In this document: positions 29,889-39,741 of the stretch, one piece after another | Numbering within the stretch: position 1 is the stretch's first letter | How the letters are laid out: the number at the start of each line of letters is the position of its first letter | Assembly: GCF_001307275.1 (NCBI RefSeq) | Contig: NZ_CP012831.1 | Location: 2,108,001 to 2,172,000 of the forward strand | Reading direction: 5' to 3' | Length of the DNA: 64,000 nt | From: Pseudomonas fluorescens | GTDB lineage: Bacteria; Pseudomonadota; Gammaproteobacteria; Pseudomonadales; Pseudomonadaceae | Program-made: the position numbers and the translations under genes | Notes under the pieces: model-generated | Databases searched by the model: none | What the model saw: the letters and a program-made list of their open reading frames with translations, nothing else | Told to the model about the DNA's origin: nothing

Positions 29889-32108
29889 GTGCCCAACGCC
29901 ATCCTGCGCCTCGCCCTGCCTTCACCCCTGCGCCGCCTGTTCGACTACCGCGCCCCCGCCGGGGTCCTGCGCGCCCAGTTGCAGCCGGGCATGCGCCTGC
30001 GGGTGCCGTTCGGCCGGCGGGAAATGATCGGCATCCTGGTGGAGGTCACCGATCACAGCGAGGTCCCGGTCGACAAGCTCAAACCAGCCCTGGCCCTGCT
30101 CGATGCCACGCCGCCGCTGCCCGCCGCGCTGTTCAAGTTGTGCCTGTGGACGTCCCAGTATTACCAGCACAGCCTCGGCGACACCCTGAGCTGGGCGCTG
30201 CCGGTGCTGCTGCGCCAGGGCGAGCTGGCCGAGGCGCGCCAGGAGCGGTTCTGGTCGGTGGCCCCGGGGGCCTCGCTGGACGATCCGCGCATCGCCCGCG
30301 CGCCGCGCCAGCGCGAGGCCTTGGCGACCCTCGCCCAACACCCCCATGGCGTGGCCCACCAACTGCTGAGCAAACTGATGCTCAGCAAGGACAGCCTCGA
30401 CCTGTTGCTGGCCAAGGACCTGGTCCAGGTGGAGATCCGCCGGCACGCCCCCGGCGCCCGCCACGAACATTGGCTGGCCCAGCCGGAACTGCCGCTCAAC
30501 GCCGAACAGCGCGCCGCTTGCGAAGCGATTCGCGCAGGTTTCGACAGTTATCACGCCTTTCTGCTGGCGGGCGTCACCGGCAGCGGCAAGACCGAGGTCT
30601 ACCTGCAACTGATCCGCCAGACCCTGGAGGCCGGCAAGCAGGCCCTGGTGCTGATTCCGGAAATCAACCTCGGCCCCCAGACCCTGGCGCGTTTCGAGCA
30701 ACGCTTCAATGCGCGGATCGCCCTGGTGCACTCGGCAGTCAACGACCGCGAACGCCTGGAAGCCTGGCTCGCCGCCCGCGACGGCGAGGCCGATATCATC
30801 ATCGGCACCCGCTCGGCCCTGTTCACGCCGATGAAAAACCCCGGCCTGATCATCATCGACGAAGAACACGACGGCTCTTATAAACAGCAGGAAGGCCTGC
30901 GCTATCACGCCCGCGACCTGGCGCTGGTACGCGCCCGCCAGGAAAACATCCCGATCGTCCTCGGCTCGGCCACGCCCTCGCTGGAAAGCCTGCACAACGC
31001 CTACACCGGCCGCTACGGCCTGCTGCGCCTCAACGAGCGGGCCGGCGGCGCCAAGCAACCGCGGTTCCTGCGCCTGGACGTGAAAAGTCGTCCACTGGAC
31101 AGCGGTATTTCCGGGCCGATGCAGCAAGCCATCGGCCAGACCCTCGCCGCCGGGCAACAGGTCCTGGTGTTCCTCAATCGCCGCGGTTTTGCCCCGACCC
31201 TGCTGTGCCACGACTGCGGCTGGATGTCTGGCTGCGAACGCTGCGACGCGCGGATGACCGTGCATCAACGCCATGGCGAACTGCGTTGCCACCATTGCGG
31301 CCACGTCGAACGCGTGCCAAGGCATTGCCCGCAGTGCGGCAAAGTGGACTTGCGCCCGGTCGGCGCCGGCACCGAACGCGCCGAGGAACGGCTGGGCATC
31401 CTGTTTCCGGACTACCCGGTCTTGCGGGTGGATCGCGACAGCACCTCGCGCAAGGACGCGATGAACCAGTTGTTCGCAACGATCCAGAAGGGCCAGCCGT
31501 GCATATTGGTGGGCACGCAGATGCTCGCCAAGGGGCATCACTTCCCGCGGGTCACGCTGGTGTCGATCCTCGATGCCGATGGTGGGCTGTTCTCCGGCGA
31601 CTTCCGCGCCAGCGAGCGCATGGCGCAGCTGATCGTCCAGGTCGCCGGCCGGGCCGGGCGGGCCGAGGAACCGGGCAAAGTGATTATCCAGACGCACCTG
31701 GCCGATCACCCGCTGTTGATCCAACTGACCGAGCAGGGTTACTTCGCCTTCGCCGAACAGGCTTTGAGTGAACGCCGCAGCGCCGGCCTGCCGCCCTTTT
31801 CCCACCTGGCGCTGCTACGGGCCGAAGCCCACAAGCCCGGGCAGGCCGAAGGTTTCCTCGATGAGGCCTGCAGCGAGGCGGAGCGTTTGCTGACAGAGCA
31901 GAGCCTCACCGGCATCGAACTCCTGGGGCCGGTGCCGGCACCGATGGAGCGCCGGGCCGGGCGCTATCGCGCGCAGCTTTTATTGCAGGCCAACGCCCGG
32001 GCGCCGCTGCATCGGCTATTGAGTGCCTGGCTGCTGGCGCTGGAGCAGATGCCCAGCGGACGGGCGGTACGTTGGTCGCTGGATGTGGATCCGGTGGATT
32101 TGTATTGA
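29889..32108 (+). CDS. priA: Primosomal replication-restart helicase PriA
   Basis: 739 aa from a GTG start at 29889 (MPNAILRLALPSPLRRLFDY), the length I recall for Pseudomonas PriA. A 3'-DNA-binding domain (about residues 1-105) and winged helix are followed by a DEAH-type helicase (Walker A GVTGSGKTEVYLQL, DEEHDGSYKQ, GSATPSLES). The zinc-binding insertion has eight cysteines (CHDCGWMSGCERC, CHHCGH, CPQCG). Motifs V and VI (GTQMLAKGHHFP; VAGRAGRAE) are present. It reloads the replisome at stalled forks. An upstream in-frame ATG at 29856 adds residues not typical of the family. Confidence 0.96.
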   Translation: MPNAILRLALPSPLRRLFDYRAPAGVLRAQLQPGMRLRVPFGRREMIGILVEVTDHSEVPVDKLKPALALLDATPPLPAALFKLCLWTSQYYQHSLGDTLSWALPVLLRQGELAEARQERFWSVAPGASLDDPRIARAPRQREALATLAQHPHGVAHQLLSKLMLSKDSLDLLLAKDLVQVEIRRHAPGARHEHWLAQPELPLNAEQRAACEAIRAGFDSYHAFLLAGVTGSGKTEVYLQLIRQTLEAGKQALVLIPEINLGPQTLARFEQRFNARIALVHSAVNDRERLEAWLAARDGEADIIIGTRSALFTPMKNPGLIIIDEEHDGSYKQQEGLRYHARDLALVRARQENIPIVLGSATPSLESLHNAYTGRYGLLRLNERAGGAKQPRFLRLDVKSRPLDSGISGPMQQAIGQTLAAGQQVLVFLNRRGFAPTLLCHDCGWMSGCERCDARMTVHQRHGELRCHHCGHVERVPRHCPQCGKVDLRPVGAGTERAEERLGILFPDYPVLRVDRDSTSRKDAMNQLFATIQKGQPCILVGTQMLAKGHHFPRVTLVSILDADGGLFSGDFRASERMAQLIVQVAGRAGRAEEPGKVIIQTHLADHPLLIQLTEQGYFAFAEQALSERRSAGLPPFSHLALLRAEAHKPGQAEGFLDEACSEAERLLTEQSLTGIELLGPVPAPMERRAGRYRAQLLLQANARAPLHRLLSAWLLALEQMPSGRAVRWSLDVDPVDLY

Positions 32109-32129
32109 ATGGACCACAAACCTGCCCCT

Positions 32130-32216
32130 GTGGGAGCGAGCTTGCTCGCGATTGCGACGGTACAGTCGACACTACCGTCACTGACCCACTGCTATCGCGA
32201 GCAAGCTCGCTCCCAC
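32130..32216. repeat. REP doublet (inverted pair)
   Basis: GTGGGAGCGAGCTTGCTCGCGA starts at 32130 and the inverted copy ends at 32216. It lies in the gap between priA and argS. Confidence 0.9.
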
Positions 32217-32370
32217 AGGGGATCGCGTGCATCCAGGCCAGCAAGAATAGTCACCACACATCCCCAACCGACCCGCTACAGTTGGCAAGCTCGTCCGGGC
32301 CACGGATAATGCCCAGTTTTTCCACCAGCGCATCGAAGCGCCGCCGCGCCTGCGGTTGAAAGAGAAGACC

Positions 32371-34107
32371 ATGAAAGACACCATTCGCCAGCTCATCCAG
32401 CAAGCCATCGCCCAACTCGTCGCTGAAGGTGTGCTGCCAGAAGGCCTGTCGCCGGCGATTCAGGTCGAGAACACCCGCGACAAGACCCACGGCGACTTCG
32501 CCAGCAACATCGCGATGATGCTCGCCAAGCCGGCCGGCATGAAACCTCGCGACCTGGCGGAAAAAATCATCGCCGCGCTGCCGGCCGACGAAAACGTCAG
32601 CAAGGCTGACATCGCCGGCCCCGGGTTCATCAATTTCTTCCAGAACACCCAGGCCCTGGCTTCGCGCCTGGATGCGGCCCTGGCCGACGAACGCATCGGC
32701 GTGCGCAAGGCCGGCCCGTTGCAGCGCACCGTGGTCGACCTCTCGGCCCCCAACCTCGCCAAGGAAATGCACGTCGGCCACCTGCGCTCGACCATCATCG
32801 GCGACGGCGTGGCCCGGGTCCTGGAGTTTCTTGGCGACACCGTGATCCGCCAGAACCATGTTGGCGACTGGGGCACCCAGTTCGGCATGCTGATGGCCTA
32901 CCTGCAGGAAAATCCGATCACCAGCGACGAACTGTCGGACCTGGAGAATTTCTACCGCGCCGCCAAGCAACGCTTCGACGAGTCGCCCGAGTTCGCCGAC
33001 CGTGCCCGTGGCCTGGTGGTCAAACTGCAGGCCGGCGATGCCGAGTGCCTGGCGCTGTGGAGCAAGTTCAAGGACATCTCCCTGTCCCACTGCCAGAAAA
33101 TCTACGAGCTGCTGAACGTCAAGTTGACCATGGCCGACGTGATGGGTGAAAGCGCCTACAACGACGACCTGGTCAACGTGGTCAACGACCTCAGGGCCAA
33201 GGGCATGCTGGTGGAAAGCAACGGCGCCCAGTGCGTGTTCCTCGACCAGTTCAAGACCGCCGACGGCGAGCCACTGCCGGTGATCATCGTCAAGGCCGAC
33301 GGCGGCTACCTCTACGCCACCACCGACCTGGCGGCCGTGCGCTACCGCAACAGCGTGCTCAAGGCCGATCGAGTGTTGTACTTCGTCGACCAGCGCCAGG
33401 CCCTGCACTTCCAGCAAGTGTTCGAAGTGGCGCGCCTGGCCGGCTTCGTGACCCGCCCGATGGAAATGGAACACATGGGTTTCGGCACCATGAACGGCGC
33501 CGACGGCCGCCCGTTCAAGACCCGCGATGGCGGCACGGTGAAGCTGATCGACCTGCTGACCGAGGCCCAGGACCGCGCCTACACCCTGGTCAAGGGCAAG
33601 AACCCGGACCTGGCCGAGGACGAACTGCGCAAGATCGCCAAGGTGGTGGGCATCGACGCGGTGAAATACGCCGACCTGTCCAAGCACCGCACCAGCGACT
33701 ACAGCTTCAACTTCGACCTGATGCTCAACTTCGAAGGCAACACCGCGCCGTACCTGCTGTACGCGTACACCCGCGTGGCGGGGGTGTTCCGCAAGCTCGG
33801 CAAGGGCTTTAACGAAGTGGACGGCCAGATTGTGCTCGAGGCCCCTCAGGAACAGGAGCTGGCGGCGAAGCTGGCGCAGTTCGGCGAGGTCCTGAACAAC
33901 GTCGCCGACAAGGGCACGCCGCACACCCTGTGCGCCTACCTGTACGATGTGGCCGGCCTGTTCTCCAGCTTCTACGAGAACTGCCCGATCCTCAATGCGC
34001 AAACCCCGGAGCAAATGCAGAGCCGCCTGCGCCTCGCCGCGCTGACCGGGCGCACGCTCAAGCAAGGCCTGGAACTGCTGGGCCTGGAAACCCTGGAGCG
34101 CATGTAA
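32371..34107 (+). CDS. argS: Arginyl-tRNA synthetase
   Basis: 578 aa class I synthetase. An N-terminal additional domain (about residues 1-110) is followed by the HIGH-type motif in [21 protein letters not shown] and the catalytic core. The C-terminal anticodon-binding helical domain ([19 protein letters not shown] onwards) ends in the conserved LGLETLERM. As usual in ArgRS, a canonical KMSKS is not obvious. The ATG at 32371 follows AGAGAAG; an upstream ATG at 32356 is less likely. The next gene starts one base past the stop. Confidence 0.97.
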   Translation: MKDTIRQLIQQAIAQLVAEGVLPEGLSPAIQVENTRDKTHGDFASNIAMMLAKPAGMKPRDLAEKIIAALPADENVSKADIAGPGFINFFQNTQALASRLDAALADERIGVRKAGPLQRTVVDLSAPNLAKEMHVGHLRSTIIGDGVARVLEFLGDTVIRQNHVGDWGTQFGMLMAYLQENPITSDELSDLENFYRAAKQRFDESPEFADRARGLVVKLQAGDAECLALWSKFKDISLSHCQKIYELLNVKLTMADVMGESAYNDDLVNVVNDLRAKGMLVESNGAQCVFLDQFKTADGEPLPVIIVKADGGYLYATTDLAAVRYRNSVLKADRVLYFVDQRQALHFQQVFEVARLAGFVTRPMEMEHMGFGTMNGADGRPFKTRDGGTVKLIDLLTEAQDRAYTLVKGKNPDLAEDELRKIAKVVGIDAVKYADLSKHRTSDYSFNFDLMLNFEGNTAPYLLYAYTRVAGVFRKLGKGFNEVDGQIVLEAPQEQELAAKLAQFGEVLNNVADKGTPHTLCAYLYDVAGLFSSFYENCPILNAQTPEQMQSRLRLAALTGRTLKQGLELLGLETLERM

Positions 34108-34108
34108 G

Positions 34109-34804
34109 TTGGCCGCCAAGAAAAAACCTGCACCCAAGCGCGGCGCCAGTCGTTACCAGCCTCCAGCCAAAAAACCGATTCCAGGTTGGTTGTGGATGGC
34201 CATCGGCCTGACCGTCGGCGCGTTCATTGTGTTCTTGATGAAGCTGGAGCCGGGCCAGGGTGATGACGTCAAGCGCGTCCGGCAAGAGCAGCAGAAAGCC
34301 ACCCGCATCGCCGAGGCCAACAAGACCCCGCCGAGCCCGACACAACCGGTGAAGCCGAAGTACGACTTCTACACGTTGCTGCCGGAGTCGGAAGTCATCG
34401 TGCCGCCCGATGCCGTGCCGGAGAAAACCCTGCCGACGCCGCAAGTGCCCACCACGCCGGTGACCCCGGCCGAAGCGGCGAAGATCGACACCGCTCGCGC
34501 CCAGGCGGCCCTGGCCGGCATCACGCCGCCACCGGCCCCTCCGGTGCAGAAAGCCGCGCCGGTGACGAAGTTCTTCCTGCAGGCCGGCTCGTTCCGCAAG
34601 GAAGCCGACGCCGACAAGGTCCGCGCGCAGATCATTCTGCTGGGCCAATCCGTGTCCGTGGAATCCGGGACGGTGAAGGACGAAACCTGGTACCGGGTAC
34701 TGGTCGGCCCGTTCAGCAACCGCGAGGAACTGACCAAGGCCCAGAAACAACTGGCGGGCAGTGGTTTCAGCAACCTGTTGTTACAACAACGCCAGAGCCG
34801 CTGA
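34109..34804 (+). CDS. FtsN-like SPOR-domain cell division protein
   Basis: 231 aa, starting with TTG one base after the argS stop. A Lys/Pro-rich cytoplasmic tail ([18 protein letters not shown]), one membrane helix (about residues 27-44), a Pro-rich periplasmic linker (about 60-145) and a C-terminal SPOR domain (about 150-228: [20 protein letters not shown] ... [14 protein letters not shown]). The layout is that of FtsN, which activates septal peptidoglycan synthesis, and FtsN homologs are commonly encoded just before hslV. It is probably co-transcribed with argS. Confidence 0.85.
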   Translation: MAAKKKPAPKRGASRYQPPAKKPIPGWLWMAIGLTVGAFIVFLMKLEPGQGDDVKRVRQEQQKATRIAEANKTPPSPTQPVKPKYDFYTLLPESEVIVPPDAVPEKTLPTPQVPTTPVTPAEAAKIDTARAQAALAGITPPPAPPVQKAAPVTKFFLQAGSFRKEADADKVRAQIILLGQSVSVESGTVKDETWYRVLVGPFSNREELTKAQKQLAGSGFSNLLLQQRQSR

Positions 34805-34836
34805 TTACCACCGAGAACGCCTGTGGCTATGGCTTT

Positions 34837-34931
34837 TGTGGCGAGGGAGCTTGCTCCCGCTGGGCTGCGCAGCAGCCCCCAAAAGCCTGGGACCGCTACG
34901 CGGTCCAGCGGGAGCAAGCTCCCTCGCCACA
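34837..34931. repeat. Long palindromic repeat, second family (TGTGGCGAGGGAGC type)
   Basis: TGTGGCGAGGGAGCTTGCTCCCGCTGG is matched by an inverted copy CCAGCGGGAGCAAGCTCCCTCGCCACA at the other end, enclosing about 40 bases with smaller inverted repeats (GGCTGCGCAGC, GGACCGCTACGCGGTCC). It has the same layout as 61998-62092 and 63216-63308. Confidence 0.85.
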
Positions 34932-35060
34932 GAGCATTTCTTTGACACAAACGGCCAGATGCCGCTCGTCCCCTCCCCCACCCCGCAGTTGAAAAAAACC
35001 ACGCCACCCCCATATGAGTTCCATCCGGGCATTTTCGCCCCGCTGCGTGGAGACTCTCCC

Positions 35061-35591
35061 TTGACCACCATCGTTTCAGTCCGCCGTCATGGCAAAGTCG
35101 TCATGGGCGGCGACGGCCAGGTTTCACTGGGCAACACCGTGATGAAAGGCAACGCGAAAAAAGTCCGTCGCCTGTATCACGGCGAGGTCATCGCCGGGTT
35201 CGCCGGCGCCACCGCCGACGCTTTCACCCTGTTCGAACGCTTCGAAGGCCAGCTTGAAAAACACCAGGGCCATCTGGTCCGCGCCGCTGTGGAGCTGGCC
35301 AAGGAATGGCGGACCGACCGCTCCCTGAGCCGCCTCGAAGCGATGCTCGCGGTCGCCAACAAGGACGCCTCGCTGATCATCACCGGCAACGGCGACGTCG
35401 TTGAGCCCGAGGATGGCTTGATCGCCATGGGTTCCGGCGGTGCCTACGCCCAGGCCGCGGCCAGCGCCCTGCTGAAAAAAACCGACCTGTCGGCCCGCGA
35501 GATCGTCGAGACCGCCTTGGGCATCGCCGGCGACATCTGTGTCTTCACCAACCACACCCAGACCATTGAGGAGCAGGACCTCGCCGAATAA
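35061..35591 (+). CDS. hslV: ATP-dependent protease peptidase subunit HslV
   Basis: 176 aa from a TTG start at 35061, with GGAG 8 nt upstream. This makes the second residue Thr, the N-terminal nucleophile after Met removal ([20 protein letters not shown]). The proteasome-beta-like fold shows [15 protein letters not shown] and [11 protein letters not shown]. HslV forms a double hexamer capped by HslU. The frame is open further upstream, but no better start matches the family. It heads the hslVU operon. Confidence 0.96.
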   Translation: MTTIVSVRRHGKVVMGGDGQVSLGNTVMKGNAKKVRRLYHGEVIAGFAGATADAFTLFERFEGQLEKHQGHLVRAAVELAKEWRTDRSLSRLEAMLAVANKDASLIITGNGDVVEPEDGLIAMGSGGAYAQAAASALLKKTDLSAREIVETALGIAGDICVFTNHTQTIEEQDLAE

Positions 35592-35641
35592 GCCTGCCAC
35601 CCGTGCACCGGCTCATTCTTGCTTGAGGACCGCCAATTATT

Positions 35642-36979
35642 ATGTCCATGACTCCCCGCGAAATCGTCCACGAACTCAATCGCCATATCATCGGCCAGGA
35701 CGATGCCAAGCGCGCCGTCGCCATCGCCCTGCGTAACCGCTGGCGCCGGATGCAGTTGCCCGAAGAGCTGCGCGTCGAAGTGACCCCCAAGAACATCCTG
35801 ATGATCGGCCCGACCGGTGTCGGCAAGACCGAAATCGCCCGGCGCCTGGCCAAGCTCGCCAATGCACCGTTCATCAAGGTCGAAGCCACCAAGTTCACCG
35901 AAGTCGGCTATGTCGGCCGCGACGTCGAGTCGATCATCCGTGACCTGGCCGATGCCGCGATCAAGCTGCTGCGCGAACAGGAAATCACCAAGGTCCGCCA
36001 CCGCGCCGAAGACGCCGCCGAAGAGCGCATCCTCGACGCCCTGCTGCCACCGGCGCGCATGGGCTTCAACGCCGACGCCGCCGCGACCCAGGATTCCAAC
36101 ACCCGCCAGCTGTTCCGCAAGCGCCTGCGCGAAGGCCAGCTGGACGACAAGGAAATCGAGATCGAAGTGGCCGAGATGGCCGGCGTCGACATTTCCGCGC
36201 CGCCGGGCATGGAAGAAATGACCAACCAGTTGCAAAGCCTGTTCGCCAACATGGGCAAGGGCAAGAAGAAAAGCCGCAAGCTCAAGGTCAAGGACGCGCT
36301 GAAGCTGGTGCGCGACGAAGAAGCCGGTCGCCTGGTCAACGAAGAGGAATTGAAGGCCAAGGCCCTGGAAGCGGTCGAGCAGCATGGCATCGTGTTCATC
36401 GACGAAATCGACAAGGTCGCCAAGCGTGGCAATGTCGGCGGCGCCGATGTGTCCCGCGAAGGTGTACAACGCGACCTGCTGCCGCTGATCGAAGGTTGCA
36501 CGGTCAACACCAAGCTGGGCATGGTCAAGACCGACCACATCCTGTTCATCGCTTCCGGTGCGTTCCACCTGAGCAAACCGAGCGACCTGGTGCCGGAGCT
36601 GCAAGGCCGCCTGCCGATCCGCGTCGAACTCAAGGCGCTGACGCCGGAAGACTTCGAGCGCATCCTGAGCGAGCCCCACGCGTCCCTGACCGAACAGTAC
36701 TGCGCGCTGCTCAAGACCGAAGGCCTGAGCATCGAGTTCACGCCAGAAGGCATCAAGCGCCTGGCCCAGATCGCCTGGCAGGTCAACGAGAAGACCGAGA
36801 ACATCGGTGCCCGTCGCCTGCACACGCTGCTCGAGCGCTTGCTCGAGGAAGTGTCGTTCAGCGCCGGCGACCTGGCCAGCGCCCACAACGAAGCGCCGAT
36901 CCTCATCGACGCCGAGTACGTCAACAGCCACCTGGGTGAATTGGCGCAGAACGAAGACCTGTCGCGGTATATCCTGTAA
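35642..36979 (+). CDS. hslU: ATP-dependent protease ATPase subunit HslU
   Basis: 445 aa AAA+ unfoldase (ClpY). Visible: [33 protein letters not shown], Walker [13 protein letters not shown], the GYVG pore loop in [12 protein letters not shown], an inserted I-domain (about residues 110-245), Walker [15 protein letters not shown], sensor regions, and the C-terminal SRYIL tail that activates HslV. The gene lies 50 nt after hslV. Confidence 0.98.
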   Translation: MSMTPREIVHELNRHIIGQDDAKRAVAIALRNRWRRMQLPEELRVEVTPKNILMIGPTGVGKTEIARRLAKLANAPFIKVEATKFTEVGYVGRDVESIIRDLADAAIKLLREQEITKVRHRAEDAAEERILDALLPPARMGFNADAAATQDSNTRQLFRKRLREGQLDDKEIEIEVAEMAGVDISAPPGMEEMTNQLQSLFANMGKGKKKSRKLKVKDALKLVRDEEAGRLVNEEELKAKALEAVEQHGIVFIDEIDKVAKRGNVGGADVSREGVQRDLLPLIEGCTVNTKLGMVKTDHILFIASGAFHLSKPSDLVPELQGRLPIRVELKALTPEDFERILSEPHASLTEQYCALLKTEGLSIEFTPEGIKRLAQIAWQVNEKTENIGARRLHTLLERLLEEVSFSAGDLASAHNEAPILIDAEYVNSHLGELAQNEDLSRYIL

Positions 36980-37004
36980 CCCACCGACAGATTTCCCGGG
37001 ACCT

Positions 37005-37092
37005 GTGGGAGCGAGCTTGCTCGCGATGGCGGCATCACATTCAACCCATGAGTTGACTGTCAAACCGCTATCGCGAGCAAGCTCGCTCCCAC
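37005..37092. repeat. REP doublet (inverted pair)
   Basis: GTGGGAGCGAGCTTGCTCGCGA starts at 37005 and the inverted copy ends at 37092, in the gap between hslU and the DUF971 gene. Confidence 0.9.
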
Positions 37093-37144
37093 ATGGACCG
37101 TGTCGCTTTTGCAGAAGGCATCCTTCCGAGACGGATCACAGGCC

Positions 37145-37522
37145 ATGACCAAACTCCCCACCGCCATCAACCTGCACAAAGCCTCCAAGACCCTGACGCT
37201 CAAATACGCGCCGGACGAGGAGTACCACCTGCCCGCCGAATTCCTGCGGGTGCACTCGCCTTCCGCCGAGGTCCAGGGCCATGGCAAACCCATTCTGCAA
37301 TACGGCAAGCTCAACGTTGCCCTGACCAAGGTCGAACCGGCCGGCCAGTACGCACTGAAACTGACCTTCGACGACGGCCACGACAGCGGATTGTTCACCT
37401 GGGACTATCTCTACCAGTTGGCGGTGCGCCAGCAGGATCTGTGGAACGATTATCTTGGCGAACTCAAGGCCGCCGGAAAAACCCGCGATCCGAACGCGTC
37501 CGTCGTCAAGCTGATGCTCTAG
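37145..37522 (+). CDS. DUF971 (GBBH-like N-terminal domain) protein
   Basis: 125 aa from the ATG at 37145. It matches the small DUF971 family, which resembles the N-terminal domain of gamma-butyrobetaine hydroxylase: INLHKASKTLTLKYAPDEEYHLPAEFLRVHSPSAEVQGHG, then KVEPAGQYALKLTFDDGHDSGLFTWDYLYQLA. No catalytic residues are evident and the function is unknown; family links to Fe-S assembly have been suggested. It sits between hslU and phaC1, a position I recall as conserved in Pseudomonas (inference from memory). Confidence 0.85.
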   Translation: MTKLPTAINLHKASKTLTLKYAPDEEYHLPAEFLRVHSPSAEVQGHGKPILQYGKLNVALTKVEPAGQYALKLTFDDGHDSGLFTWDYLYQLAVRQQDLWNDYLGELKAAGKTRDPNASVVKLML

Positions 37523-37644
37523 CTCAAGGGCTGGCGCTTTAGGGCGATTTTTCTAGACTCATCTGCTTGAATGCCCGCGCAGCAACGTCAATGACTGGCC
37601 TGCTTGCGAAAAAAATTAAACTCGGGTAACCAATGGAGCTGGCA

Positions 37645-37674
37645 AGTTCCCTGCAAAGGAACCGGCGAGTTCCT
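37645..37674. promoter_or_regulatory. Overlapping inverted repeats upstream of phaC1 (candidate operator)
   Basis: AGTTCC (37645-37650), AGGAAC (37657-37662) and GTTCCT (37669-37674) form two overlapping inverted repeats, about 130-155 bases before the phaC1 ATG. The rest of the 280-base gap 37523-37800 holds no gene. PhaD, the TetR-type regulator encoded downstream, controls phaC1 promoters in related species, so this could be its operator. Confidence 0.35.
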
Positions 37675-37800
37675 GGCATACGTTTCCTCATTGGCCCTCG
37701 ATGCGGAATTAATGGTCACCCGAGCAGCGTACCTGGTATCGGATGTGTGGCTTCATGGCACCAACCGGGTACTCGTCTGAAGGACAATGGAGCGTCGTAG

Positions 37801-39480
37801 ATGAGCAACAAGAACAACGATGACCTGAAGTACCAGGCCTCGGAAAATACCCTGGGGTTGAATCCCGTCGTCGGCTTGCGCAGGAAAGACCTGCTGGCCT
37901 CTGCCCGCATGGTGCTGAAGCAGGCCATCAGGCAACCGCTGCACAGCGTCAAGCATGTCGCCCATTTCAGCGTCGAACTCAAGAATGTCCTGTTCGGCAA
38001 ATCCGAACTGCAACCGGCCGGCGACGACCGTCGCTTCGCCGACCCGGCGTGGAGCCAGAACCCGCTCTACAAACGCTACCTGCAAACCTACCTGGCGTGG
38101 CGCAAGGAGCTGCACGCCTGGATCGACGACAGCAGCCTCTCGCCCGCGGACATCAGCCGCGGGCATTTCGTGATCAACCTGATGACCGAAGCCATGGCCC
38201 CGACCAATTCGGCGGCCAACCCGGCGGCGGTCAAGCGCTTCTTCGAAACCGGTGGCAAGAGCCTGCTGGACGGCCTGTCCCACCTGGCCAAGGACCTGGT
38301 GCACAACGGCGGAATGCCGAGCCAGGTGAACATGGGCGCGTTCGAGGTCGGCAAGAGCCTGGGCGTGACCGAAGGCGCCGTGGTGTTTCGCAACGACGTG
38401 CTGGAGCTGATCCAGTACCGGCCCATCACCGAGCAGGTCCACGAGCGCCCCCTGCTGGTTGTACCGCCACAGATCAACAAGTTCTACGTATTCGATCTGA
38501 GCCCGGACAAGAGCCTGGCGCGCTTCTGCCTGCGCAGCAACGTGCAGACCTTCATCGTCAGCTGGCGCAACCCCACCAAGGAGCAACGCGAGTGGGGCCT
38601 GTCGACCTACATCGAGGCGCTCAAGGAAGCGGTGGATGTGGTCACGGCCATCACCGGCAGCAAGGACGTGAACATGCTCGGCGCCTGCTCGGGCGGCATC
38701 ACCTGCACCGCGCTGCTGGGCCACTACGCCGCCCTCGGCGAGAAAAAGGTCAATGCCCTGACCTTGCTGGTGAGCGTGCTCGACACCACCCTGGACACCG
38801 ACGTGGCGCTGTTCGTCGACGAACAGACCCTCGAAGCGGCCAAGCGCCACTCCTACCAGGCCGGCGTACTCGAAGGCCGCGACATGGCCAAGGTCTTCGC
38901 CTGGATGCGCCCCAACGACCTGATCTGGAACTACTGGGTCAACAACTACCTGTTGGGCAACGAACCGCCCGTGTTCGACATCCTGTTCTGGAACAACGAC
39001 ACCACGCGGCTGCCGGCGGCGTTCCACGGCGACCTCATCGAAATGTTCAAGAACAATCCACTGATCCGCCCCAACGCACTGGAAGTGTGCGGCACCCCCA
39101 TCGATCTCAAGCAGGTCACCGCCGACATCTTCTCCCTGGCCGGCACCAACGACCACATCACGCCGTGGAAATCCTGCTACAAGTCGGCGCAGTTGTTTGG
39201 CGGCAAGGTGGAGTTCGTGCTGTCGAGCAGCGGCCATATCCAGAGCATCCTCAACCCGCCAGGCAACCCCAAGTCGCGCTACATGACCAGTGATGACATG
39301 CCGGCCAAGGCCGAAGACTGGCAGGAGAATTCAACCAAGCACACCGACTCCTGGTGGCTGCACTGGCAAGCCTGGCAGGCCGAGCGCTCGGGCAAACTGA
39401 AAAAAGCCCCGACCGTGCTGGGCAACAAGGCCTACCCGGCCGGTGAAGCGGCGCCCGGCACCTATGTGCACGAGCGGTAA
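37801..39480 (+). CDS. phaC1: Class II poly(3-hydroxyalkanoate) synthase 1
   Basis: 559 aa. It polymerises medium-chain (R)-3-hydroxyacyl-CoA on PHA granule surfaces. The lipase-like box GACSGG carries the nucleophile Cys296. The catalytic Asp is in the TNDHITPW block and the His in SSSGHIQSILNPPGNPK. The conserved VPPQINKFYVFDLSP block is also present. The length equals the typical 559 aa of PhaC1. It is the first gene of phaC1-phaZ-phaC2-phaD. An A-rich Hfq/Crc-type motif lies right after the start codon. A REP doublet separates it from phaZ. Confidence 0.97.
   Translation: MSNKNNDDLKYQASENTLGLNPVVGLRRKDLLASARMVLKQAIRQPLHSVKHVAHFSVELKNVLFGKSELQPAGDDRRFADPAWSQNPLYKRYLQTYLAWRKELHAWIDDSSLSPADISRGHFVINLMTEAMAPTNSAANPAAVKRFFETGGKSLLDGLSHLAKDLVHNGGMPSQVNMGAFEVGKSLGVTEGAVVFRNDVLELIQYRPITEQVHERPLLVVPPQINKFYVFDLSPDKSLARFCLRSNVQTFIVSWRNPTKEQREWGLSTYIEALKEAVDVVTAITGSKDVNMLGACSGGITCTALLGHYAALGEKKVNALTLLVSVLDTTLDTDVALFVDEQTLEAAKRHSYQAGVLEGRDMAKVFAWMRPNDLIWNYWVNNYLLGNEPPVFDILFWNNDTTRLPAAFHGDLIEMFKNNPLIRPNALEVCGTPIDLKQVTADIFSLAGTNDHITPWKSCYKSAQLFGGKVEFVLSSSGHIQSILNPPGNPKSRYMTSDDMPAKAEDWQENSTKHTDSWWLHWQAWQAERSGKLKKAPTVLGNKAYPAGEAAPGTYVHER
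37807..37818 (+). promoter_or_regulatory. CA-type Hfq/Crc motif at the phaC1 start
   Basis: Codons 3-6 of phaC1 read AACAAGAACAAC, with two overlapping matches to AAnAAnAA directly downstream of the ATG. Crc is reported to inhibit phaC1 translation in P. putida, so a catabolite-repression site here is likely. Confidence 0.6.
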
Positions 39481-39601
39481 GGGATGCAACTCGTCTGCTG
39501 CGGGGGTGGGCTTGCTCACGAATACATCCCGCCAGCCGACACTGAATGCAAGGCCCACAGCGCTGGCGAACATAAAATCCATGTTCACAGCAGATCCCCC
39601 T

Positions 39602-39689
39602 GTGGGAGCGAGCTTGCTCGCGATGACGGCGGTACATCCAACATCAATGTAGGCTGACACACCGTTATCGCGAGCAAGCTCGCTCCCAC
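39602..39689. repeat. REP doublet (inverted pair) inside the pha operon
   Basis: GTGGGAGCGAGCTTGCTCGCGA starts at 39602 and the inverted copy ends at 39689, within the 261-base gap between phaC1 and phaZ. A degenerate single unit (GGGGGTGGGCTTGCTCACGA) lies at about 39501-39521. Confidence 0.88.
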
Positions 39690-39741
39690 AGGGGATCGGG
39701 GAAAAATGAAAGACAGCGACCCAACCCACAGGGCTTGAAGC

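Noticed and set aside
37590..37605. Possible sigma54 -24/-12 promoter (TGGC ... TTGC) before phaC1
   Set aside because: The GG-to-GC spacing is too short for a sigma54 site.
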